A stretch of DNA of 64,000 bases from Halorhabdus utahensis DSM 12940 (GTDB lineage: Archaea; Halobacteriota; Halobacteria; Halobacteriales; Haloarculaceae): NCBI RefSeq assembly GCF_000023945.1, contig NC_013158.1:310001-374000 (forward strand), given 5' to 3'. Below, piece by piece: positions 9,440 to 17,266 of this stretch (positions are counted from its first letter, which is position 1; the number at the start of each line of letters is the position of its first letter). The notes below the pieces were generated by a model, which saw only the letters and a program-made list of their open reading frames with translations, was not told the DNA's origin and made no database searches. The translations under genes and the position numbers were made by a program.

Positions 9440-11131
9440 TCAGAACACGCCGGGTGCGACGACGTAGACCAGCAGCGTGCCGACCGTGCCGACGAACAGC
9501 GCGAAGATGACTGTCGGGACGGCGACTTTCCGGAGAATATCCCCTTCACGGCCGGCGATGCCGACGACGCCACAGATCGCGGCGATGTTCTGGACCGAGA
9601 TCATGTTGCCGACTCCGCCGCCGACGTTCTGAATCGCGACGATCATGCCCCGTGAGAGGCCGACGTTTTCGGCCGCGTTGTACTGCAGGGAGTTGAACAG
9701 AATGTCGGAGACGGTGTTCGAGCCGGTGACAAAGGTCCCCAGCGCGCCGATCCAGGGCACGACCATCGGGAGTGCCCCGCCGGCCGCGCTCGCAAGCACT
9801 TCCGAGAGCACCTGCATCATGCCGGCGATGTTCTCGGGGTTGGTCGCCGACTCCTGCATCACCTGTGTCAGCGAGACGACGACAACGAGCGTGAGTGCCG
9901 CCGGTGCGACCTGTCGGACGGACTCCCGCCAGGCTTCGACGGTGCCCTCGACGTCGAGTCTGTAGAGCAGACCCGTGCCGATCGCGATCGGCATGAACGG
10001 CATCGTGCCCGGCAAGTACAGGTACTCGATGTCCCAACCGAGTTCGGTCCCCAGAAGGTTGCCGATCTCGAAGGTCACCGCCTGCAACTGGCCTTCGATC
10101 CCGAGGCCGGGCCACCGAGTCACCAGGAGGAACCCGGCGACCAGGAGATACGGCGTCCAGGCCAGCCAGACCGGCATTTCCTTGGTCGGCTCGTCGTCGC
10201 TGATCGAATCGAGGCTCAGCCCGCCGAGCCAGGTGTCCGACCACCGACCGCGATCGGGGAACGTCCAGGTCTTCTCGGGCACAAGAACGTCGTACTGTGC
10301 CATGACGATGCCCAGACCGATGACCACGAACCCGGCGGCAATGTCGGGCAGCGAGTAGCCGATGAACCAGGCGACGGCCCACTGGACCAGCCCGGTGATG
10401 ACGCCGAGAACCAGCGCGAACGGAACCATGGGGGCACTCGAGCGCGCTGCCCCGCGCACGGTCCGCTCCTCGTCGTCCCCGAACCAGTAGATCAGCAGGA
10501 AGACGCCGAGTAACCCCCAGAAGACGAACGTCAGCCCCGTCATGACGCCGGTCCAGGCCGAGACGATCGACTTGAACTCCGCGACCCCGATGGTTCCCGA
10601 GAGCGTCGACGATAGCGTCTCGACGCCGGCGTTGATCGGCGTCCCCGCGGCACCGAACTGTGGATTCGGCGCGTTGAAAAACAGGCCGAAGACAGCCGCT
10701 GCGAGCGGCGGGAACCCCAGGCCGATGAACAGCGGCGCGGCCAGTGCCCCTGGCGTGCCAAAGCCGGCGACGCCTTCGATGATGGTCTCGAAGCCCAGGC
10801 CGATCAACAGCAACTGAACCCGGCGGTCGTTCTCGACGCGCCGGAAGAACCATCGGATCGTGCTGATCGCCCCGCCGACCTCCAGATAGTTCATCAGCAA
10901 GATTGCGCCGAAGACGATCAGGATGATGTCGACCGCTTCGAGGACGCCTTTCAGCGCCGCGGCCGCGAACCACGTGCCTTCCATTCCCCAGACGCCCAGC
11001 CCGAGCGCCGCCGCGATCACCCACCCGACAGTCATCGACCGTGCTGCCGACCATCGCAACCCGGCCAACAGTACGAACGCGACCGCGATCGGTAGGCTCG
11101 CGGCGAGCGCCAGGAGCACTACACTCGCCAT
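9440..11131 (-). CDS. L-lactate permease (LctP family)
   Basis: 563 residues and about 13 membrane helices. Family signatures are present: GFETIIEGVAGFGTPGALAAPLFIGLGFPP split over the third helix pair, NAPNPQFGAAGTPIN, and GALGTFVTGSNTVSDILF near the C-terminus. LctP proteins import lactate with protons. The lut genes at 39.9-42.6 kb encode the matching oxidation pathway, so import and oxidation are split over the chromosome. Tail to tail with the sensor kinase (13 bases apart). Nothing in the 130 bases upstream suggests an operon partner. Confidence 0.9.
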   Translation of the reverse strand: MASVVLLALAASLPIAVAFVLLAGLRWSAARSMTVGWVIAAALGLGVWGMEGTWFAAAALKGVLEAVDIILIVFGAILLMNYLEVGGAISTIRWFFRRVENDRRVQLLLIGLGFETIIEGVAGFGTPGALAAPLFIGLGFPPLAAAVFGLFFNAPNPQFGAAGTPINAGVETLSSTLSGTIGVAEFKSIVSAWTGVMTGLTFVFWGLLGVFLLIYWFGDDEERTVRGAARSSAPMVPFALVLGVITGLVQWAVAWFIGYSLPDIAAGFVVIGLGIVMAQYDVLVPEKTWTFPDRGRWSDTWLGGLSLDSISDDEPTKEMPVWLAWTPYLLVAGFLLVTRWPGLGIEGQLQAVTFEIGNLLGTELGWDIEYLYLPGTMPFMPIAIGTGLLYRLDVEGTVEAWRESVRQVAPAALTLVVVVSLTQVMQESATNPENIAGMMQVLSEVLASAAGGALPMVVPWIGALGTFVTGSNTVSDILFNSLQYNAAENVGLSRGMIVAIQNVGGGVGNMISVQNIAAICGVVGIAGREGDILRKVAVPTVIFALFVGTVGTLLVYVVAPGVF

Positions 11132-11263
11132 GTTGGTTGCACTGACACGGTCCCCTGTGAATAGTCACACGGTTCTCTCCGGTATTTGCCACGATCTATC
11201 GGGTTCGATGTGCGGGACACCACGGTCGCGGAAGCGTTGTTTCGTGATCCGTCCATGTCGACC

Positions 11264-12037
11264 TCAGACAAGATCCAACTCGACGATCGGCAGGTGCCAC
11301 TCCTCACGGACCGCGCGAAGTTCCTCGCTGCAGTCGATCAGCGATCCGGGCGCGTGGGCGTCCGACCCGATGGTGAAGGAAACGCCCGCGTCGACCAACA
11401 GTTCCGCGAAGGACTCGCTCGGATGGAACTCGCCGTAGGCGTCGAGCACGCGGCCGGCGTTGATCTCGGGTACAGTCCGGGAATCAGTGAACGCATCGGC
11501 GATTCGTCCGTAGTGATCCTCGGTCAGCAGCCCACGGAGGGCCTCGTTTCGCTCGACGAGATCGACGTGAGCGGCAATCTCGAACAGTTCCGAGTCGACC
11601 AGCGAAATCAGGTGATCGACGTACATCTCGACGGCAGCTTCACGCTCTGTTTCGGAGAGGCCGGCGAAGTATGACTGGTTGTGGACGTTGACTCCATCGA
11701 TCGCGTGGACGCTACCGATGGCATATTCGAAGTCGGCGTCCTCGAGGAACGATTCGATCGCCTCCTCGCGTGCCGCGTGATAATCCATCTCGACGGCGTC
11801 GAACAGCCGGAGGTCCGTCCGCTCGCGCGCCCGGTCGATCGCCCGGCGTCGGCGCTCGTAGGTCAGATCCAGGTTGAAGCCGGACGCCTCGCGGTAGGCC
11901 TGATCGGCCTCGGCGTCGAAGACGTTGCAGTGATCCGCGAAGCCGACACCGTCGAGGCCGGCCCGCTCGGCAGCGTCGATCATCCGGGGAAGAAAGGAGC
12001 CATCGGAGTACGTGGTGTGGACGTGGTAATCGTACAT
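11264..12037 (-). CDS. PHP-domain metal-dependent phosphoesterase (HisJ-like)
   Basis: 257 residues. PHP motifs in order: DYHVHTTYSDGS (residues 3-14), GFADHCN, an acidic AVEMDYH, GSVHAIDG, and the C-terminal SDAHAPG. These supply the trinuclear metal-site ligands. The closest functional class is histidinol-phosphatase HisJ/YcdX-type. Since hisC is also in this window (45 kb), a role as the histidinol-phosphate phosphatase is possible but unproven. The start MYDYHVH fits the family. Confidence 0.8.
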   Translation of the reverse strand: MYDYHVHTTYSDGSFLPRMIDAAERAGLDGVGFADHCNVFDAEADQAYREASGFNLDLTYERRRRAIDRARERTDLRLFDAVEMDYHAAREEAIESFLEDADFEYAIGSVHAIDGVNVHNQSYFAGLSETEREAAVEMYVDHLISLVDSELFEIAAHVDLVERNEALRGLLTEDHYGRIADAFTDSRTVPEINAGRVLDAYGEFHPSESFAELLVDAGVSFTIGSDAHAPGSLIDCSEELRAVREEWHLPIVELDLV

Positions 12038-12098
12038 GTGTGCTGGCTTCCGCTCGAAGGGGAATACGGGTTTCGCTCATGAGGGGGCGACCGTCCGT

Positions 12099-12190
12099 CA
12101 CTAGGGGCGGCGGAAGGTTCGCCGACTTCACTAGGGGGCGGCGGAAGAGTCGCCGACTTCACTAGGGGGCGGCGGAAGAGCCGCCGACCT
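12099..12190. repeat. Three tandem copies of a 31-base hairpin-forming unit
   Basis: Units at 12099-12128 (30 bases), 12129-12159 and 12160-12190 (31 each) all begin CACTAGGGGG/CACTAGGGGC and contain GGCGGCGGAAG...CGCCGAC. The third unit is a perfect hairpin: CGGCGG, loop, CCGCCG. The first two carry one or two changes. The array abuts the stop codon of the ABCE1 gene (reverse strand), so it would be the 3' untranslated region of that transcript. It may act in termination or RNA stability; this is inference. Confidence 0.85.
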
Positions 12191-14022
12191 CACTCTGGCG
12201 CGTAGTAGTACTCGCCGGCCTGCTTTTGCTCCCGGTCCAGACGACTCTCGGGCTTGTTGATCCGGGGGCGGCCCGTGCGTTCGTCACGCCGGAACGTGAT
12301 GTCGAGGTTGCCCAGGAAGTCGTTCATCCCCGAGCGCATCGACTGGGGGGTGCTGGCGTGGCCGGCGACGGCGGGTTCGCCGTCGAAGACGAGCAGGCGG
12401 TCAGCCAGCAGGTCGATCATGTAGATATCGTGGTCGATGACCATCGCCGTCGCGTCGTGGTTCTCGGCGTAGCGCCGGATCGCACTCGTCGCGAGCACCC
12501 GCTGTTCGACGTCGAGGTGGGCGCTGGGCTCGTCCAGGAGATAGAGGTCGGCGTCACGGGAGAGACACGCCGCGATGGCAACACGCTGGCGTTCGCCCCC
12601 CGAGAGGTCCGTGAGTTGCTGTTCCATGATCCGGTCGAGCTGGAGGGGCTGGGCGATCTCGGTGTTCCAGTAGGAGGTCCCGAAGTCCTCGGCGATCGAC
12701 CCGAGGAAGGCGTCGACGCGCATCGGCTGGTCGACCTCGACGTACTGAGGTTTGTACGAGATGTCGACGCTGGCGTCGAGTTCGCCGGCGTCCGGTTCGA
12801 GTCGGTCGGCCAGCAGCTTCGCGAACGTCGACTTCCCGATCCCGTTGGGCCCGACCACGCCGAGGACCTCGCTCTCCCGGATCTGCCCTGCCTCGACGGA
12901 AAGCGAGAACTCGCCTTCGCCGTAGCTTTTCTCCAGACCGGGATACTCGATCACGACGTCGCCCGTCGAAACTGATCGGGGGGCGTGTTCCTCGAACTCG
13001 ATGGCGTCCTGGCGGATCCGCATGTTCTCGTTTTCGAGATACCCCGAGAGGTACTCGTTGATTCCGTTCTTGACCGACTTGGGATCCGTGATGACGCCGA
13101 ACGCGCCGGGTTCACCGTACCCGACGTGGATCACGTCCGCGAGGAGGTCCAGTATCGCGAGGTCGTGTTCGACGACGAGCATCGACCGGTCCTCCTCTTC
13201 GGCCATCTCCTGGATGAGTCGCGCCGCGGTCATCCGCTGGCCGATGTCCAGATACGGCGAGACCTCGTCGAGGAAGTAAAAGTCCGCATCACGCGCGAGG
13301 GCGGCGACGAGTGCCACCCGCTGGAGTTCGCCCCCGGAGAGCGTGTCGATGTCCTGGTCGACGACCGGTTCGATGCCGACGCGCTCGATCAACTCGTCGA
13401 GGACGCCGCGCTCGTCGGTGCCTTCGAGGAGGGCGCGCGTCGTGCCGTCGAACTGGTCGGGGATCTCGTCGACGTACTGGGGCTTGCGCGCGACCGTCAC
13501 GTCACCGTCAAGCAGTGATTCGAGGTAGTCCTGGAGTGCGGTACCGCGATACTCCTCCAGCACAGCGTCCCAGTCGCCGCTCGTGGCGCTGTCCCCGAGG
13601 TTCGGCGTGAGTTCGTCCGCGAGAATGTGGACGGCCGTCGTCTTCCCGATCCCGTTCGGCCCGAGAATGCCGGTCACGCGGCCTTCACCGGGGGCCGGCA
13701 AGCCGTACAGCGCGAAGGCGTTGTCCCCGTAGCGATGGACCGGATCGTCGGTGAGTTCCTGAGGAAGATTGATGATCTGAATGGCGTCGAAGGGGCACTT
13801 TTCGACACAGATCCCACAGGTTTCGCCGAGACAGATCTCCTCGCTGATCCAGACCTGCTCCGGAGCGCCCTCGTGGGGTTCTCCCTCATCGTAGTGGTCC
13901 TCTCGCGTGACGATACACTCCTTGCCCGTCCGGTTTGGCGGACAGAAGTTCGAACACTCGTAATTACACCGATCGGGCTGACATCGATCGAGATCGACGA
14001 CCGCGATAGAATCATCTGCCAT
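12190..14022 (-). CDS. ABCE1/RLI ribosome-recycling ATPase
   Basis: 610 residues. The N-terminal di-[4Fe-4S] domain has DRCQPDRCNYECSNFCPP and then CLGETCGICVEKCP. NBD1 has Walker A GPNGIGKTT and signature LSGGELQR; NBD2 has GPNGIGKST and LSGGERQR. The hinge region and length match archaeal ABCE1, which splits ribosomes after termination and acts in initiation. ATG 14022 has a good Shine-Dalgarno (GGAGG about 9 bases upstream) because it is the second gene of an operon, 24 bases after the EMC6-like gene. Its Fe-S clusters would depend on the SUF system at 57-61 kb. Confidence 0.95.
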   Translation of the reverse strand: MADDSIAVVDLDRCQPDRCNYECSNFCPPNRTGKECIVTREDHYDEGEPHEGAPEQVWISEEICLGETCGICVEKCPFDAIQIINLPQELTDDPVHRYGDNAFALYGLPAPGEGRVTGILGPNGIGKTTAVHILADELTPNLGDSATSGDWDAVLEEYRGTALQDYLESLLDGDVTVARKPQYVDEIPDQFDGTTRALLEGTDERGVLDELIERVGIEPVVDQDIDTLSGGELQRVALVAALARDADFYFLDEVSPYLDIGQRMTAARLIQEMAEEEDRSMLVVEHDLAILDLLADVIHVGYGEPGAFGVITDPKSVKNGINEYLSGYLENENMRIRQDAIEFEEHAPRSVSTGDVVIEYPGLEKSYGEGEFSLSVEAGQIRESEVLGVVGPNGIGKSTFAKLLADRLEPDAGELDASVDISYKPQYVEVDQPMRVDAFLGSIAEDFGTSYWNTEIAQPLQLDRIMEQQLTDLSGGERQRVAIAACLSRDADLYLLDEPSAHLDVEQRVLATSAIRRYAENHDATAMVIDHDIYMIDLLADRLLVFDGEPAVAGHASTPQSMRSGMNDFLGNLDITFRRDERTGRPRINKPESRLDREQKQAGEYYYAPE

Positions 14023-14046
14023 GTATTGAATCCTCCTCGGTCCTCG

Positions 14047-14340
14047 TTATGCCGTGGTCAGCAGGATGCTCCAGGTGACAAACCAGAGTGAAAACGTCAT
14101 AAAGCCGACGTAGAGGTAGTCTTTCGTGGAGAAATCCCCAATATCGACACCGAGGATATACAGTATCGGGAACTGGGCGATAGCCGCGGCGATGACGAGA
14201 CCGAGCGCCGACTGTGACTGCCCAACCGTAAAGAGTTCGTGAGAGGAGACGCCGGCGATCACCCCCGCGATCGTGGAGAGGGCGGTGACCGTGACGCTCT
14301 TGGCGTGGCCGGTCAGCCGATGTGACGTTTCGATAGCCAT
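14047..14340 (-). CDS. Small EMC6-like membrane protein
   Basis: 97 residues with three predicted helices: VTVTALSTIAGVIAGVSSH, ALGLVIAAAIAQFPILYILG and a C-terminal YLYVGFMTFSLWFVTWSILL. The GVIAG motif in helix 1 and the three-helix plan agree with archaeal EMC6-like/Rab5IP-type proteins, relatives of the ER insertase complex subunit. I recognise this from pattern memory, not a search, so the family call is moderate. First gene of an operon with ABCE1, which links a candidate membrane-insertion factor to ribosome recycling. Confidence 0.65.
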   Translation of the reverse strand: MAIETSHRLTGHAKSVTVTALSTIAGVIAGVSSHELFTVGQSQSALGLVIAAAIAQFPILYILGVDIGDFSTKDYLYVGFMTFSLWFVTWSILLTTA

Positions 14341-14480
14341 ACGCCATGATCGGCCACGGGGGCTAAAAAGCCGTTCGTTCGACGGAACCAGAAGCGTGCG
14401 CCGTAGACGGGGCGCTCATCGGTTCCCCACGAAAGACGACTCCTCAATATTTATACGGCCGGCGAACGTTGGTTCGTTCA

Positions 14481-14753
14481 ATGGCTGAACCTGACGAGGA
14501 AGACATCACAGATCTCCCGCCGAGTGCCAAACTCGTCTTCAAGGTCCTCGAATACAAGGGCCCGCTGACACAGAAGGGAATCGTCGAAGAATCGATGCTC
14601 TCGGCCCGCACAGTCAGATACGCGCTCGAACGGCTCGAAGAAGTCGATGTCGTCTCCGAGGACGTCTACTTCGCTGACGCCCGGCAGAACCTCTACGAGC
14701 TGACCACCGGCGACGACGCCACCGAGAAACAGGATCAGGCCGTCTCCGACTGA
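14481..14753 (+). CDS. Winged-helix transcriptional regulator, paralog of the gene at 47.6 kb
   Basis: 90 residues; a single winged-helix domain. It contains LPPSAKLVFKVLEYKGPLTQ, a recognition helix region LSARTVRYALERLEEVDVV and a wing ending in DARQNLYEL. It aligns almost without gaps to the 88-residue protein at 47627-47893 (shared LPPSAKLV, ARTVRYAL, RLEEVDVV, DAR). Such stand-alone MarR/TrmB-like domains bind DNA; target unknown. ATG 14481 is preferred over the upstream GTG. A TATA-like ATTTATA lies 30 bases before it. Confidence 0.8.
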   Translation: MAEPDEEDITDLPPSAKLVFKVLEYKGPLTQKGIVEESMLSARTVRYALERLEEVDVVSEDVYFADARQNLYELTTGDDATEKQDQAVSD

Positions 14754-14802
14754 GTCTACTCGAAGCTGCTGTCTGCTTGCGATTTTCTCCTTCTTTCCGT
14801 CG

Positions 14803-15453
14803 TTACGTCGACCCACTGGTGACGAGTTCGCTGATCATCGTGTGGACGAACTCGCGTTCGTCGTCGTTGACCCCGTGGCCCATTCCCTCGTACAGTCGTT
14901 CGGTCACGTCGGCGTTCAAGTGCTCGAATACCGCGGAGGTCTCCCGGACGCGTTCGGCAGCGATGTGTGGGTCGACATCGCTACATCCCAGGAAGACAGG
15001 GGTGCCCGCAAGGTCGCCATCGTAGTCCTCGACGTCGACTGACTCGCCGATGAGACCACCGCTCAGCACGGCCAACCCACCGTAGCGCTGTGGGTTACGG
15101 GCGACGTACTCACTGGCGAGACACGCACCCTGCGAGAAGCCAAGAATCAGTGTTCGGTCAGTCGGGATTCCGGCGTCGACAGCCTCACCCACGGCGTCGG
15201 AGATCGCCTTGAGACCCGACGATCGGCCGGGCTCGTTCGACTCGACGATCGCGGTGAACGGGTTGGGGTACCACGTGTTCCGGGCGGCCTGTGGCGCGAG
15301 ATACGCCACGCGCTCCCTGGGGAATCCCTCAGCCATCCGGAGAATGCTCTGGGCGGTTGCGCCGCGACCGTGGACGAGGACAGCGGCGGCATCGGCGTCT
15401 TCAATCGGTGCACCAGCGGTAACGAGTGGTTGATCGTGGTGTGGTCCGGACAC
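14803..15453 (-). CDS. Alpha/beta hydrolase, carboxylesterase/phospholipase type
   Basis: 216 residues. VLVHGRGATAQS forms the oxyanion loop, the nucleophile elbow is GFSQGAC, the catalytic Asp lies in CSDVDPHI and the His in GMGHGVND. This is the dienelactone hydrolase/acyl-protein thioesterase (YpfH, LypA) shape. Substrate unknown; soluble, no signal peptide. It is convergent with the winged-helix gene. Confidence 0.85.
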   Translation of the reverse strand: MSGPHHDQPLVTAGAPIEDADAAAVLVHGRGATAQSILRMAEGFPRERVAYLAPQAARNTWYPNPFTAIVESNEPGRSSGLKAISDAVGEAVDAGIPTDRTLILGFSQGACLASEYVARNPQRYGGLAVLSGGLIGESVDVEDYDGDLAGTPVFLGCSDVDPHIAAERVRETSAVFEHLNADVTERLYEGMGHGVNDDEREFVHTMISELVTSGST

Positions 15454-15555
15454 TGCTACTCATCTCAATACACGCCGCCATCTCGCTTAAGCGCGTTGCA
15501 AACGGAAGTTTCGGTGGGTGCTGACTGTCGATTTCGAGCCCGGGACGATCGATGA

Positions 15556-15666
15556 CTGGACACTCTCCAAGTCGGCGACGAATCAAACGACGAGATCGTG
15601 ACTGAACGGATCAACAGCTACGAAACCCAGGAGCTGACCCTGTTCCGCGGTGGTGACGAACTCTGA
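15556..15666 (+). pseudogene. Possible gene remnant (C-terminal fragment, no start codon)
   Basis: The reading frame opened by the TGA at 15553 gives LDTLQVGDESNDEIVTERIN followed by SYETQELTLFRGGDEL and a stop at 15666, with typical acidic haloarchaeal composition but no usable start. The frame one base away, just upstream, reads VDFEPGTIDDWTL before its own stop. Together they look like one short protein broken by a frameshift. It could be chance; there is no identified homolog. Confidence 0.25.
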
Positions 15667-15692
15667 ACGAAGACAGAAGCGAGGGGCTTCGA

Positions 15693-16148
15693 TCAGGACT
15701 GGGCACGGTCACAGACGTCCGCCCAGCGATCGCGTTCTTCGAGGCGGGACTGGAGTGCACGGGCGTACTCCTCGGCGAGTGCTTCGGCCGTTTCGCGAAG
15801 CTGGTCGCTGGGTTCACCGACGCCAAAGGCCCCCTTGACGCTGTCGAGGATCCCGCCGTCACTGTCGGACGTTGCGGCGGACCCCGGCTGGCGATCGCCG
15901 ATGCGGCGGATCTCGTCCATAACACTCGATAGCTTCCGAGCGTCGACGACTAGATCGGCAGTCTCGGGATCCTCGGGGCCGTCGATGTCGAACTCGACGG
16001 CAGTCATGACCAGGCCCCACTGCTGGCTGGACAGCGGCGAGTCCGCGACCCGATCGGCGAACTCCTGGTCGGTCTGCATGCGCTCGGCGGCGATCCGTTC
16101 GGTCCACGATCCGTCAGTCATACCACAGGCTTGTTCCTCGATACCCAT
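15693..16148 (-). CDS. Haloarchaeal conserved protein (DUF5799-like)
   Basis: 151 residues from ATG 16148, or 142 from ATG 16121 (MTDGSWTERIAAERM), the start I consider equally likely. The conserved block is DQEFADRV...SSQQWGLVMTAVEFDI, followed by an acidic alpha-helical middle and a charged C-terminal helix (EEYARALQSRLEERDRW). I associate SSQQWGLxMTA with the haloarchaeal DUF5799 family from memory. No known function, no catalytic motif. Divergent from the dehydrogenase at 16207. Confidence 0.65.
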   Translation of the reverse strand: MGIEEQACGMTDGSWTERIAAERMQTDQEFADRVADSPLSSQQWGLVMTAVEFDIDGPEDPETADLVVDARKLSSVMDEIRRIGDRQPGSAATSDSDGGILDSVKGAFGVGEPSDQLRETAEALAEEYARALQSRLEERDRWADVCDRAQS

Positions 16149-16206
16149 GAGGGTTTTCGACGCCGTTCGCAACCCTTCTGTCCGTGGCGTCCGAAGAATC
16201 GTCAGC

Positions 16207-17103
16207 ATGCAACCAGTCGGATTCATCGGACTCGGTGCGATGGGCGCACCGATGGCCGAAAACGTCAGTGAGGCGGGCTACCCGCTCGTCGTCTACAACC
16301 GGACGCGATCCCGTACGGAACCGTTCGCCGAACGGGGAGCGACCGTCGCCGACTCCCCCGCAGACGTCGCGAATCGGGCGGACACCGTCGTCGTGATGGT
16401 CACCGACGACGAGGCGCTCGAGGCGGTCCTCGACGGCGAAAACGGTCTCCTCGCTGGGCTCACGTCGGAGACGACCGTCATCCAGATGAGTACGGTCACG
16501 CCAGCCGCCACCGAGGCTGCGGCCGAGGCAGTCCGGGATGCAGGCGGACAGTACGTCGATGCGCCGGTCTCTGGCACGGTCGGCCCTGCCGAAGAGGGGA
16601 CGCTCACCGTCCTCGCTGCGGGTCCCGAACGGTTGCTCGAAGACGTCGAGGGGATCCTCGCCGCGATCGGGGAGCCGATCGTCGACTGCGGGGCGGTCGG
16701 CGACGGCGCGCGCATGAAACTGTTCGTCAACCTCCTGCTCGGGGACATGATGGGCGCGTTCGCCGAAGCGCTCGCCTTCGGCACGTCCCAGGGACTCGAC
16801 TACGACGACATGCTTGCCGTCGTCGAGGCCGGCGCGGTGGACTCACCGCTGTACTCGATCAAGGGCGAGAACATCGCCGCCGGCGACTTCGAGCCGCGAT
16901 TCCCCGTCGATCTACAGTTCAAGGACCTCCGGTACGCTGTCGAGGAAGCCAACGACGCCGGTGTCCCGTTGCCACAGACGGCCGCCGCACGCGAGACGTT
17001 CAGCGCCACCAGCGGCATGGGCCACGGCGAAGCGGACATGGCTGCTGTCGTGAAGTTCTTCGAGCAGGTGGCCGGGCTGTCGGTCGGCGAGCGCGAGTCC
17101 TGA
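16207..17103 (+). CDS. Beta-hydroxyacid dehydrogenase (3-hydroxyisobutyrate dehydrogenase family)
   Basis: 298 residues. The Rossmann motif GFIGLGAMGAPMAENV is at residues 5-20, with NRTRSR after beta-2 (favours NADP). DAPVSGTVGPAEEGTL is the substrate-binding signature, and GARMKLFVNLLL carries the catalytic lysine. The C-terminal helical domain includes FPVDLQFKDLRYAVEEA. These features define the 3-hydroxyisobutyrate/tartronate semialdehyde/glyoxylate reductase family; the specific substrate cannot be read. ATG 16207 begins right at the Rossmann strand; the longer in-frame ORF is not credible. Confidence 0.87.
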   Translation: MQPVGFIGLGAMGAPMAENVSEAGYPLVVYNRTRSRTEPFAERGATVADSPADVANRADTVVVMVTDDEALEAVLDGENGLLAGLTSETTVIQMSTVTPAATEAAAEAVRDAGGQYVDAPVSGTVGPAEEGTLTVLAAGPERLLEDVEGILAAIGEPIVDCGAVGDGARMKLFVNLLLGDMMGAFAEALAFGTSQGLDYDDMLAVVEAGAVDSPLYSIKGENIAAGDFEPRFPVDLQFKDLRYAVEEANDAGVPLPQTAAARETFSATSGMGHGEADMAAVVKFFEQVAGLSVGERES

Positions 17104-17266
17104 CCGCCAGACTGACGCGCGGGCAACGTGCTGGCGGTATCAGCCGGTCGTGGATCAAAGGCGGGGCAGTCGAACGTCACAGTGTCTCATCGTGCCCACT
17201 GCCTGGGGATCCGCGGAGTTCGTCGCCACCGGTGGCTTTTCCTCCCCCGGCGGTGGAATTCACATC

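Noticed and set aside
10542-11438. Forward-strand frames over the lactate permease
   Set aside because: The reverse strand encodes all LctP signatures; the forward frames are proline/serine/arginine-rich shadows.
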